Origin: SAR324 cluster bacterium lautmerah10
GTDB taxonomy: Bacteria > SAR324 > NAC60-12
Direction: 5' to 3'
Length of the DNA: 44,135 nucleotides
NCBI GenBank assembly: GCA_001469005.2
Contig: LNZD02000023.1
Location: 1 to 44,135, forward strand
In this document: positions 1 to 7,639 of the stretch, piece by piece
Layout of the letters: every line of letters starts with the position of its first letter
Numbering within the stretch: position 1 is the first letter of the stretch
Notes under the pieces: generated by a model
Told to the model about the DNA's origin: nothing
Seen by the model: the letters and a program-made list of their open reading frames with translations, nothing else
The model's database searches: none
Program-made: the position numbers and the translations under genes

Positions 1-1
1 G

Positions 2-580
2 TTCTCTACCTCTCAGAAACTGGACAAACTTGGCATGCGCGGGTCCAATACCTGTGAACTGGTTTTTGAGGACTGTATCATTCCGGATGAAAATGTTTTA
101 CGTGAGGTAAATCAAGGCGGGAAGGTGTTGATGTCAGGGTTGAATTATGAGCGAATGGTACTTTCCGGGGGCCCCATCGGAATCATGCAGGCCGCCATGG
201 ACCTTGTCCTGCCCTATGTCCATGAACGTTGGCAATTTGACCGTCCGATCGGGACCTTTGAGTTGATCCAAGGTAAGCTTGCTGACATGTATACCAGCCT
301 TCAGGCTGCAAGGGCTTTTTGTTACCGGGTCGCTTCTGATTGTGACCAAGGTACTGTTTCACGAAAAGATACGGCTTCATGCCTGATGTTCGCTTCAGAA
401 TCTGCTGTCAAGGTTTCTCTTGAAGCTATCCAGACACTAGGTGGAAACGGCTACATCAATGATTATCCAGCAGGACGCCTTTTGCGGGACGCAAAACTTT
501 ATGACATAGGTGCAGGGACCAATGAAATCCGACGGATGCTGATCGGCCGTGAACTATTTGAGGATACTCTTCCAGTATGA
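2..580 (+). CDS. Isovaleryl-CoA dehydrogenase, C-terminal part (5' end outside window)
   Basis: FAD-dependent acyl-CoA dehydrogenase of leucine breakdown, which oxidises isovaleryl-CoA to 3-methylcrotonyl-CoA. The frame is open from base 2, so the gene is cut by the window edge. An ATG at 35 is internal, because the family-conserved stretch [20 protein letters not shown] runs straight across it. The [11 protein letters not shown] segment carries the glutamate at the position of the catalytic base of isovaleryl-CoA dehydrogenases (Glu254 in the human enzyme). This position distinguishes the subfamily from other acyl-CoA dehydrogenases, whose base is near the C-terminus. [10 protein letters not shown] and the C-terminal [18 protein letters not shown] segment are also typical. 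The next gene is 64 bases downstream on the same strand. The family assignment is secure and the substrate is very likely. Confidence 0.93.
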   Translation, partial: FSTSQKLDKLGMRGSNTCELVFEDCIIPDENVLREVNQGGKVLMSGLNYERMVLSGGPIGIMQAAMDLVLPYVHERWQFDRPIGTFELIQGKLADMYTSLQAARAFCYRVASDCDQGTVSRKDTASCLMFASESAVKVSLEAIQTLGGNGYINDYPAGRLLRDAKLYDIGAGTNEIRRMLIGRELFEDTLPV

Positions 581-644
581 TGCTTCCGCACTCAAAGTAA
601 TGCTTTCCTGAATTGACCTCTAGTCCTCTCGAAATTAAAAAAGG

Positions 645-1550
645 ATGATCGACCGTTTCCAAAAAAAAACGCATTCACTGCATCAAACAGCCAGTGGAAT
701 GTCATTCGAAATCGATATATGGGAATATTCTCCTCCCGGAGCAACTCAATGCATCTATCTTCAGGGAGGACTGCATGGCGTCGAACTGACAGGAATTCCG
801 GTTTTGATGAGGTTCATGAAGGAATTGGAAGAGTCTCAATATCCCGAACGCATCATCTGCGTTCCCTGGTCCAACCCAATGGGGCTGGACAGTCAGATCA
901 TGGGCCAACAAACAGGTTACAACAACCTCCATACAAACCAGCAGAATTGCTGGAACTGGAACCGTATTACGCATCTCAAAGACGAAGGAAGTTTGGAGGG
1001 TCGCTGGATTTCAACCCTGTTGGAACTTTCGGAAGAAGCCGATACCGTCCTGGATCTTCATACGGCTGGCTATGAGACCATACCTCATGTGTATGTACAC
1101 CATTCCCAAAAAGAATTGGCTTTGGATCTTGGCATCCCGCATCTGCTCGCCTGGGATAAACCTTCATCCAGTTTTTCTGACACCTGTTTTCAACGCGGTC
1201 AAAAAGCTTTAACCTTTGAGTTATCCTCGAGCAGAACCATTATTGAGTCTTCAATTACATTTGGACTCGAAGTTCTCCGATGCTTCTTTGGGTTCTCCAA
1301 AAGCAATAACAAAACCCAGGTCTGGAACCAGGAAACACAAATGTTGAAGTGGTATAGTCCTGAGTCAGGTGTGATTTGCTGGCATAAAAATTCTGGGGAC
1401 ACGGTCAGTCAAAAAGAGCCGATTCTAACCATGTTTTCGCGTCAGGGAGAAAAAGTTTTTCAATCTCCATATGATGGGATTCTTCTATTGAAAAATCCGA
1501 TTCACGCTCCTTACCAGTATCAAGAACTGGCAAAATTCCTGGTGCCCTGA
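645..1550 (+). CDS. Succinylglutamate desuccinylase/aspartoacylase-family deacylase (zinc hydrolase)
   Basis: 301-residue member of the AstE/AspA branch of M14-like zinc hydrolases, which remove acyl groups from N-acylated amino acids or small amides. Visible ligands are His44 and Glu47 in GGLHGVE and His139 in LDLHT. NWNR (104-107) and Glu192 in TFELSS match the substrate-binding and catalytic positions. The C-terminal third (about 240-301) looks like the small beta domain common in this family. Most family members have GGxHGDE; here Asp is replaced by Val, so the motif is slightly divergent. The A-rich AAAAGG directly abuts the ATG, leaving almost no spacer, so a start at Met19 (699) is possible. 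The exact substrate cannot be read from the sequence. The neighbouring dehydrogenase is only suggestive of acyl-amino-acid catabolism. Confidence 0.8.
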   Translation: MIDRFQKKTHSLHQTASGMSFEIDIWEYSPPGATQCIYLQGGLHGVELTGIPVLMRFMKELEESQYPERIICVPWSNPMGLDSQIMGQQTGYNNLHTNQQNCWNWNRITHLKDEGSLEGRWISTLLELSEEADTVLDLHTAGYETIPHVYVHHSQKELALDLGIPHLLAWDKPSSSFSDTCFQRGQKALTFELSSSRTIIESSITFGLEVLRCFFGFSKSNNKTQVWNQETQMLKWYSPESGVICWHKNSGDTVSQKEPILTMFSRQGEKVFQSPYDGILLLKNPIHAPYQYQELAKFLVP

Positions 1551-1647
1551 TTGATTGTTTTTCTCAAGGGCTTTCTTGATTTGGAACGCTGGTTTGAAAA
1601 TTGATACATCAAACAACGTTCGAGTATCCATCTTCCTGGCAAACATC

Positions 1648-1676
1648 TTGAGAAACATTAAATAATTTACAATAAT
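1648..1676 (+). promoter_or_regulatory. Candidate sigma70 promoter for tig-clpP-clpX
   Basis: The -35-like TTGAGA (1648-1653, 5/6 to consensus) is separated by exactly 17 bases from the -10-like AATAAT (1671-1676, 5/6). It lies about 75 bases upstream of the trigger factor start in a 201-base AT-rich gap (1551-1751). No other gene or RNA is visible in that gap. The call rests on pattern only. Confidence 0.4.
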
Positions 1677-1751
1677 ATTTGGTTTGCAAAAAAATGTATC
1701 CTTTCATCAAATCATTCAAACATTAAAAGCAAATCATTTTTATAATAACTT

Positions 1752-3056
1752 ATGGAAAGTAACGTTGAAGAGCTTGAAAAACTTAAACGCCGTTTGACCC
1801 TGGAGTTGTCTCTGGAGGAAGTGGAACCCCATTACCGCAATGTCATGAGGCAATTGCGTTCAACACGACTGAATGGTTTCAGACCAGGCAAATTTCCTAA
1901 AGGTTGGCTTGAAAAACGTTTCAAATCCGTCATGCATCATGAAGCAATTGAGCATGTCATTCCGGGCTTCATCGATGAAGCACTTCAAAAAAATGAATTG
2001 CAGCAAGCCACCCAGGCTGTGATCTCTGAATTGGAATTTGACCAGAAACAACCGCTTAAAGCCGTGATTGAGTTTGAAGTCAAACCCACTCTTGAACTTC
2101 CTGATTATAAGAAATTCAAACTGACCCGTAAGGAAGTTGAGAGCGTAAAGCCTGAAGAGGTTGAGGAAGAACTGAAAAAAACCCAGAATAATCTGGCTCA
2201 AGTTGAGGACCTTCCCGAAGATGCCATCGCTGAAGACCAGAATTTGGTTGTGCTGGAAGTGAAAAATTCCGGAGAAGAGGATTATCTGCCTGAAAATAAT
2301 TTAAATTTTGAATTAGGCGGTGAAAGGCTGGAAGTGTTTTTTGATTCGGTTAAAGGAATGAAGGTTGGTGATGAAAAATCAGCTGAAATTAAATTTTCCC
2401 TGGAGAGTAAAACCGAGGAAAAGTCGAAGTCTAAATTCGATATCCGGCTCCGTTCTCTGAGAAAACTAAAGGTCCCGGAGCTTGACCAGGATTTCTTTGA
2501 CAAGATGCAGGTTAAGGATCTTGATGAAATGAAAAGCAAGTTGGAAGAAAACCTCCAGTTTCAAAAGGAATCTGCTTTGAAAGCCGAGTACAGATCATCA
2601 ATCTTGGAACAATTACCAAAACAATATGATGTTTTTGACCTTCCGGAAGCGTTAATCCACGAAAAAGAACACGAACTGGAACACAGAATTGAGGAACAGA
2701 CTAAATCTGAGGATCCAAAAGCAAAGCCTATCGATAAGGAAAAGGAAATTGAGGATTTTAAGGAAAAACTTCGCTTAAATTTCATGATTGATACCATCGG
2801 CAGACTTGAAAAAGTCACTATCGATCGGGAAGCCGTTGCTGGTGAATTCATCCAAATGGCCATGATGTTTAATCAATCTGCCGATGAGTTGATTAAAACC
2901 CCATACGGGAGCAGACTCTACAATCAAATCCTGTCCAGGCGTCAGGAGGAGTCCAGTCTTGATCGGGTGGTGGCCAGGGTTTTCGGAGATCCTATCGAAA
3001 TCGAAGAGGATAAGACTAAAAAAGAAACTGTCACAGAAAGCAATATAAGTGAATAA
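1752..3056 (+). CDS. tig: Trigger factor (ribosome-associated chaperone)
   Basis: 434-residue chaperone that docks at the ribosomal exit tunnel and shields nascent chains. The N-terminal ribosome-binding domain carries the family signature GFRPGKFP at residues 42-49. A middle region (about 155-240) corresponds to the FKBP-like PPIase domain but looks weakly conserved. The long charged helical C-terminal part (about 250-420) matches the substrate-cradling arms. Length is normal for the family (about 430). It is followed 70 bases later by clpP and then clpX, the conserved tig-clpP-clpX order that also supports the call. The extreme C-terminus is acidic and Lys/Glu-rich. No strong Shine-Dalgarno sequence precedes the ATG. 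Confidence 0.96.
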   Translation: MESNVEELEKLKRRLTLELSLEEVEPHYRNVMRQLRSTRLNGFRPGKFPKGWLEKRFKSVMHHEAIEHVIPGFIDEALQKNELQQATQAVISELEFDQKQPLKAVIEFEVKPTLELPDYKKFKLTRKEVESVKPEEVEEELKKTQNNLAQVEDLPEDAIAEDQNLVVLEVKNSGEEDYLPENNLNFELGGERLEVFFDSVKGMKVGDEKSAEIKFSLESKTEEKSKSKFDIRLRSLRKLKVPELDQDFFDKMQVKDLDEMKSKLEENLQFQKESALKAEYRSSILEQLPKQYDVFDLPEALIHEKEHELEHRIEEQTKSEDPKAKPIDKEKEIEDFKEKLRLNFMIDTIGRLEKVTIDREAVAGEFIQMAMMFNQSADELIKTPYGSRLYNQILSRRQEESSLDRVVARVFGDPIEIEEDKTKKETVTESNISE

Positions 3057-3126
3057 TTGAATTAGGATTCATCAAGAACAATCAACCTCAGCTTTATTTT
3101 TCACACTCTTTTCAACAACGATTAAG

Positions 3127-3732
3127 ATGGCCCTGATACCTATGGTCGTGGAGCAGAACAGCCGCGGCGAAAGAGCATATGACATATATTCAAGGTTGCT
3201 CAAAGACCGGATCATCTTCCTTGGGACCCCCATTGATGACAACGTCGCGAATGTGATGATTGCCCAGCTTCTTTTTCTTGAAGCGGAAGATGCTGAAAGC
3301 GATATTGCTTTTTATATCAACTGTCCGGGTGGCTTGGTATCTTCCGGACTTGCTGTCTATGACACCATTCAGTATCTCAAAGCAGAGGTTCAGACCATCT
3401 GCATCGGACAGGCTTCCAGCATGGGAGCGGTTTTGCTGGCTGCTGGAGCAAAAGGCAAGCGCTTTGCACTTCCTCATTCTAGGATCATGATTCATCAGCC
3501 GACCGGGGGATTTTCCGGACAAGCGGAAGATATCGATATCCAGGCCAAAGAAATACTTAGAACCACAGAAACTTTAAACAACATCCTGGCATCTCATACA
3601 GGGCAGGATGTAGAAAAAGTCGCAGCCGATACCCAGCGTGATTATTATTTTTCTAGCAATGAAGCCAAGGCTTATGGCATCATCGATTCTGTGATGCATG
3701 ACCGCAAATTGCAGGCAGTGCCCTCTAGTTGA
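3127..3732 (+). CDS. clpP: ATP-dependent Clp protease proteolytic subunit
   Basis: 201-residue serine peptidase that forms the double-heptamer chamber of ClpXP/ClpAP. The catalytic triad is visible as Ser98 in GQASSMGA, His123 in MIHQP and Asp172 in TQRDYY. The N-terminal [14 protein letters not shown] stretch and the [14 protein letters not shown] turn are typical. The N-terminus is short, with only a few residues before the conserved start, so little propeptide seems to be removed. It sits between trigger factor and clpX, 50 bases before the latter, and is almost certainly co-transcribed with both. Confidence 0.97.
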   Translation: MALIPMVVEQNSRGERAYDIYSRLLKDRIIFLGTPIDDNVANVMIAQLLFLEAEDAESDIAFYINCPGGLVSSGLAVYDTIQYLKAEVQTICIGQASSMGAVLLAAGAKGKRFALPHSRIMIHQPTGGFSGQAEDIDIQAKEILRTTETLNNILASHTGQDVEKVAADTQRDYYFSSNEAKAYGIIDSVMHDRKLQAVPSS

Positions 3733-3782
3733 AAACGTGTAAAAACAATTCCGCCGCTAAAACCTAGAACCAGACAAAATCC

Positions 3783-5027
3783 ATGACCCATCTGAAAGAT
3801 ACTCCTTTGAGATGCTCCTTCTGCGGAAAAACGCAGGATGAAGTCAAAAAAATCATTGCTGGTCCTACCGTCTATATCTGTGATGAATGCATCGAATTGT
3901 GCAACGACATCATGGAAGAAGAGTGGCAGAAAGAACGTGCAGTAGATCTCAAACAGGAACTGCTTAAGCCTGTGGAGATCAAAGACATCCTGGATCAATA
4001 CGTGGTCGGTCAGGAACAGGCCAAGAAGGTACTTTCCGTTGCCGTACATAATCATTACAAAAGAATCAACGCCAATTTTAATGACGGCGATGTCGAACTG
4101 CAGAAAAGCAACATCCTGCTGATTGGTCCAACAGGAACCGGAAAGACCCTTCTAGCTCAGACGCTTGCCCGGATCCTCAATGTTCCATTTGCAATGGCTG
4201 ATGCGACAACGTTAACCGAAGCAGGTTACGTTGGAGAGGATGTAGAAAATATCGTCCTTAAACTTCTCCAGGCAGCCGATTACGATACCGAACAGGCAGA
4301 ACAGGGGATCATTTATATCGATGAAATCGATAAAATCACCCGTAAAAGCGAGAATCCTTCTATAACGCGGGATGTCTCGGGTGAAGGTGTTCAGCAGGCA
4401 CTATTGAAAATCATCGAAGGAACCGTGGCAAACATTCCTCCTCAGGGTGGAAGAAAACATCCCCAACAGGAATGCGTTCAGGTAGACACAACCAACATCC
4501 TCTTCATCTGCGGCGGAGCATTTATCAATCTGGAAGATATCATTAAACGCAGGGTCGGAAGCCAAACCATAGGTTTTGGGGCAAATATCCGAGGTAAGAA
4601 CCAGGAACAGAATGTGATCAATTCCCTTGAACCGGAAGATTTACTGAAATACGGTTTAATTCCTGAATTTGTTGGACGACTGCCGGTGGTGACCACTCTG
4701 CATGATCTGGAAGTCGATCATCTCGTCCAGATCCTTTTGGAACCAAAAAATGCCTTGATCCGTCAATACCAGAAAATGTTTGAGATTGAAGACGTGGAGT
4801 TGAATTTTACCAAAGGCGGAGTCAAAGCCATTGCTGAAGAAGCAATCAAACGAAAGACCGGTGCTCGTGGACTTCGTTCAATCATTGAAAAGGTGATGCT
4901 TGACACCATGTATGAAGTTCCATCCGATTCTTCCGTACAGCAATGTATTGTGGAAGCTGAAAACATCCAGAAACATACCAAGCCCAAACTCATCCATCGT
5001 CCTGATCAGGCAGCCAAAGCCAGTTAA
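3783..5027 (+). CDS. clpX: ATP-dependent Clp protease ATP-binding subunit ClpX
   Basis: 414-residue AAA+ unfoldase partner of ClpP. The N-terminal zinc-binding domain has Cys11, Cys14, Cys33 and Cys36. Walker A is GPTGTGKT (115-122) and Walker B is IIYIDE (176-181). The substrate-gripping pore loop GYVGED begins at 148. The ClpP-docking IGF tripeptide is at 263-265, and the sensor-2 segment GARGLRS lies near the C-terminus. All features needed for ClpXP function are present and the length is normal. It closes the tig-clpP-clpX block and is followed by a perfect 7-bp hairpin before the next same-strand gene. Confidence 0.97.
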   Translation: MTHLKDTPLRCSFCGKTQDEVKKIIAGPTVYICDECIELCNDIMEEEWQKERAVDLKQELLKPVEIKDILDQYVVGQEQAKKVLSVAVHNHYKRINANFNDGDVELQKSNILLIGPTGTGKTLLAQTLARILNVPFAMADATTLTEAGYVGEDVENIVLKLLQAADYDTEQAEQGIIYIDEIDKITRKSENPSITRDVSGEGVQQALLKIIEGTVANIPPQGGRKHPQQECVQVDTTNILFICGGAFINLEDIIKRRVGSQTIGFGANIRGKNQEQNVINSLEPEDLLKYGLIPEFVGRLPVVTTLHDLEVDHLVQILLEPKNALIRQYQKMFEIEDVELNFTKGGVKAIAEEAIKRKTGARGLRSIIEKVMLDTMYEVPSDSSVQQCIVEAENIQKHTKPKLIHRPDQAAKAS

Positions 5028-5039
5028 TCAGATACACCT

Positions 5040-5060
5040 GTCCGGGATCCTTTCCCGGAC
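5040..5060 (+). other. Stem-loop between clpX and the PfkB kinase gene
   Basis: Perfect 7-bp inverted repeat, GTCCGGG and CCCGGAC, around a 7-base loop. It lies 13 bases after the clpX stop codon. A run of pyrimidines (CTCCACCTTCTTC) follows, but there is no true T-tract, so it may be a weak terminator or an mRNA-stabilising end rather than a strong terminator. Confidence 0.5.
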
Positions 5061-5086
5061 CTCCACCTTCTTCATCCATTAATCCC

Positions 5087-6085
5087 ATGAAAAAGATCGA
5101 CGTCTATGGCGTCTGCAATCCATTGATCGATTTGCTTTGTCACATTCCTGATGAATTTCTCCAGCAGTGGGATCTTGAAAAAAACAGGATGTATCTAGTT
5201 TCCACGGATCGACAACATTCGATCCTGAAAGAATTGGAAAATCGTAGTCTCAAAATTGAACATGCCGCAGGAGGATCAGGGGCCAACACGATGATCGGGA
5301 TTGCTCAACTCGGAGGGCATTCCGCATTTACAGGGAAAATTGGGTTTGATCCAAGAGGTGATCAGTATCGGAATGATCTTGAAGACAAAGGGGTTAAAGC
5401 TGCATTGGGAGCAGGCGAAGGAATGACTGGATCAAGCCTGATCCTGGTTTCGAATGACGGTTCAAGGACGATGAATACGCATCTGGGAATGTGTCAGGAA
5501 CTTGAACCTGATGACATTGATGAAAAGGTTTTATCGTCAACCAGCATCCTCTACCTCACCGGGTTCCTTTGGGATACTGAAAGTCAAAAAGCTTCCGTGA
5601 GACATGCCCTGGAAATGGCAGAGAATTTACCCGTTAAAGTCGCACTGAGTCTTTCTGATCCGTTTTGTGTGGAACGACATCATCAGGATTTTAATGAACT
5701 GATTCGTTCCAGGGTAGACCTGCTCTTTTGTAATCAGGAAGAGGCCTTTACGATGATGGAGACACAAGTCACCCAGGAAGCCCTGGCAGGACTTTCAGAG
5801 AATGTTGAAACCGTTGTGATGACGCTTGGGAATCGAGGTTCTTTAATCTGTAATCAGGGTCAGATCTTTTACATCGACCCCATAGAAGTGGAAGTGGTTG
5901 ACACAACTGGAGCTGGTGATGCCTATGCGGCGGGTTTCCTCTATGGATTCAGCCATGATCAATCGATAATGAATTGTGGTAGAATCGCATCTGTGATGGC
6001 GGGAACTGTGATTGAACAAATCGGCCCTCGAATCGAAAATACATCGATGAAAACCTTGAAGGAACGACTCACCAACATTCCTTAG
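5087..6085 (+). CDS. PfkB-family (adenosine-kinase-like) sugar/nucleoside kinase
   Basis: 332-residue ribokinase-fold kinase that phosphorylates a sugar or nucleoside hydroxyl with ATP. GGSGANT (62-68) forms the substrate-side di-glycine region. DTTGAGDAYAAGFL (272-285) is PfkB signature 2, with Asp278 as catalytic base. The N-terminal YGVCNPLIDL start and the overall order resemble adenosine kinases more than fructokinases, but the substrate cannot be fixed from sequence. It is separated from the following U32 gene by 7 bases, so the two are co-transcribed. The hairpin after clpX may partly insulate them from the clp genes. Confidence 0.85.
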   Translation: MKKIDVYGVCNPLIDLLCHIPDEFLQQWDLEKNRMYLVSTDRQHSILKELENRSLKIEHAAGGSGANTMIGIAQLGGHSAFTGKIGFDPRGDQYRNDLEDKGVKAALGAGEGMTGSSLILVSNDGSRTMNTHLGMCQELEPDDIDEKVLSSTSILYLTGFLWDTESQKASVRHALEMAENLPVKVALSLSDPFCVERHHQDFNELIRSRVDLLFCNQEEAFTMMETQVTQEALAGLSENVETVVMTLGNRGSLICNQGQIFYIDPIEVEVVDTTGAGDAYAAGFLYGFSHDQSIMNCGRIASVMAGTVIEQIGPRIENTSMKTLKERLTNIP

Positions 6086-6092
6086 TCTTTTC

Positions 6093-7289
6093 ATGGAACT
6101 CCTTGCTCCAGCAGGCAATCTTCAAAAATTAAAATCGGCGGTCCTTTACGGAGCCGATGCTGTTTACCTTGCCGGTCCACGTTTTGGGTTGAGAGGCGCA
6201 TCCGATAATTTTTCGGACCACGAACTTCAACAATCCGTTGAATTTGCTCATTCCCGAAATTGTAAGGTTTATGTCACTCTGAATGCATTCCTCCATGAAT
6301 CTGACATGGTTTCTCTGCCTGAATATGTTGAATTTTTAGCAGAATGTAAGGTTGATGCGGTCATAGTTGCAGATTTAGGCGTGATGAGTGTGGTTCAGGA
6401 ACGATCGGAGATCCCCATTCATTTGTCCACCCAGGCGAGTTGTCTCAACCTGGAATCTGCCAAAGCCTGGAAAGACTTGGGAGTGAAGCGGATCATCCTA
6501 GGGAGAGAAGTCAGTATCGATCAAGCCGCAAGGATTCGAAAAGAATCCGGACTTGAAGTGGAAATGTTCATCCATGGTGCGATGTGCATGGCATTTTCCG
6601 GAAACTGCACCATCTCAAATTATACTGCAGGCCGAGACAGCAATCGTGGCGGATGTATCCAGAGTTGCCGATTCAGTTACCAAATTCAGCCTGATGCGCA
6701 GGACTCGGTTCCTCAACAAATTTCTTCCTTCATGAGTTCCAAGGATCTCAATGGATTGAGACTGCTTCCTAATTTTGTTGAAGCGGGCATTGACAGCATC
6801 AAAATTGAAGGTCGGATGAAAAGTGCGCTTTATGCAGCAACAACGGTCAGTGTCTATTCCAGAGGTTTAAGGTTTCTTGAATCAGAAAAGCCCGGAGTTT
6901 GGGAACATACATTCAGCGAACTGGCTCCCGAACTTGAAAAAATCCCCCACCGGGATTACACCGAAGCGTCGCTTGAAAATGCGGCTGAGGAACAAAGCAT
7001 TTTCTACGGGAACCGTGACGGAAGATCCCAAAGCGGCTATGAAATGGCAGGTCGGGTTTTGGAAGTTTCAGGAGACAAACACTTCATCCTGGAAGTTCAG
7101 AATCCTTTCCAATCCGGCCACGAACTGGAGGTTCTCGAATTTTCCGGATCTCCTGTTGGGGTACCCGTCAACAAAATAAAAAACCTCTCCGGAGAGGAAC
7201 TTCAGCAAGCCCTCCCCAATCGATTAGTCCTACTTCCCTTCCAACAGGGCATCGAAGCGATGAATGTCGTTCGCAGAAAAACGGCATGA
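6093..7289 (+). CDS. Peptidase U32 family protein (TrhP/YegQ-like)
   Basis: 398-residue member of the U32 family. Despite the name, the better-studied members act in RNA or cofactor hydroxylation: TrhP in tRNA uridine hydroxylation and UbiU/UbiV in anaerobic ubiquinone synthesis. The PROSITE-type signature runs from EMFIHGAMCMAFSGNC onward (157-172). Four cysteines, Cys165, Cys172, Cys188 and Cys192, have the pattern expected for an iron-sulfur site. The N-terminus MELLAPAGNLQKLKSAVLYG and IKIEGRMKSALY are typical. TrhP is the closest match by eye, but the specific reaction is inferred. A perfect 14-bp palindrome lies inside the coding end (7184-7197). It immediately follows the PfkB kinase gene. 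Confidence 0.85.
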   Translation: MELLAPAGNLQKLKSAVLYGADAVYLAGPRFGLRGASDNFSDHELQQSVEFAHSRNCKVYVTLNAFLHESDMVSLPEYVEFLAECKVDAVIVADLGVMSVVQERSEIPIHLSTQASCLNLESAKAWKDLGVKRIILGREVSIDQAARIRKESGLEVEMFIHGAMCMAFSGNCTISNYTAGRDSNRGGCIQSCRFSYQIQPDAQDSVPQQISSFMSSKDLNGLRLLPNFVEAGIDSIKIEGRMKSALYAATTVSVYSRGLRFLESEKPGVWEHTFSELAPELEKIPHRDYTEASLENAAEEQSIFYGNRDGRSQSGYEMAGRVLEVSGDKHFILEVQNPFQSGHELEVLEFSGSPVGVPVNKIKNLSGEELQQALPNRLVLLPFQQGIEAMNVVRRKTA

Positions 7290-7382
7290 GCTGGCCCCGT
7301 TAGCATATCCTGGTCCTCGTAGGCGGAACGTTCCTTGCTTGGAGCATTCTTAATTCAATGATTTTCGAAGGGAGATTGTCTT

Positions 7383-7541
7383 ATGCGAAAATGGAACATG
7401 CCTGCAATCCCGTTATCTTCAAGAATGATGAATATGATCCTTTCACCTGAATTACGGGGTGCGGCGATAATCCTTGGAATTCTTTCAGTGATGACTTTCT
7501 GCACCACATTCCTGCTGGAAAACCAACTACAACTATTATGA
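7383..7541 (+). CDS. Small single-pass membrane protein (52 aa), unrecognised
   Basis: Short ORF in the gap between the U32 gene and the convergent fusion gene. A good ribosome-binding site (AGGGAG) sits 8 bases before the ATG. The product has a basic, Met-rich N-terminus (about 1-20) and one predicted membrane segment at about 26-45 (GAAIILGILSVMTFCTTFLL). The TGA stop overlaps the ATG of the next tiny ORF (ATGA, 7538-7541), the classic arrangement for translational coupling. I recognise no family. It may be a genuine two-protein unit or a two-helix protein split by a frameshift. Confidence 0.45.
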   Translation: MRKWNMPAIPLSSRMMNMILSPELRGAAIILGILSVMTFCTTFLLENQLQLL

Positions 7542-7615
7542 TTTACGGTCTGGCAAGCGGTCTCAGCCTCGCCATTTCCATCACCTCCCTGGTGGTTCTG
7601 GTTACTATCCTTTAG
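7538..7615 (+). CDS. Tiny hydrophobic peptide (25 aa), unrecognised
   Basis: The ATG overlaps the stop codon of the 52-residue ORF (ATGA). The 25 residues are almost entirely one membrane helix, IYGLASGLSLAISITSLVVL and a short tail. There is no independent ribosome-binding site, so expression would depend on coupling to the upstream ORF. Alternatively it is the second helix of a two-helix protein reached by a -1 frameshift or separated by a sequencing error. It ends 24 bases before the convergent fusion gene. Confidence 0.35.
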   Translation: MIYGLASGLSLAISITSLVVLVTIL

Positions 7616-7639
7616 AGCCTGAACCGAAACATAGAACAA

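Noticed and set aside
719..1075. 118-codon plus-strand frame overlapping the deacylase gene
   Set aside because: It is a shifted frame of a conserved zinc hydrolase and shows no domain of its own.
7184..7197. Perfect 14-bp palindrome CCTCTCCGGAGAGG
   Set aside because: It is inside the U32 coding region and not followed by a T-tract; a chance or codon-driven palindrome is the simplest reading.
7355..7639. A 94-codon minus-strand frame in the gap between the U32 gene and the fusion gene
   Set aside because: Low-complexity Asn/His/Gln composition and no ribosome-binding site. The plus-strand mini-ORFs with a good ribosome-binding site and membrane helices explain the gap better.
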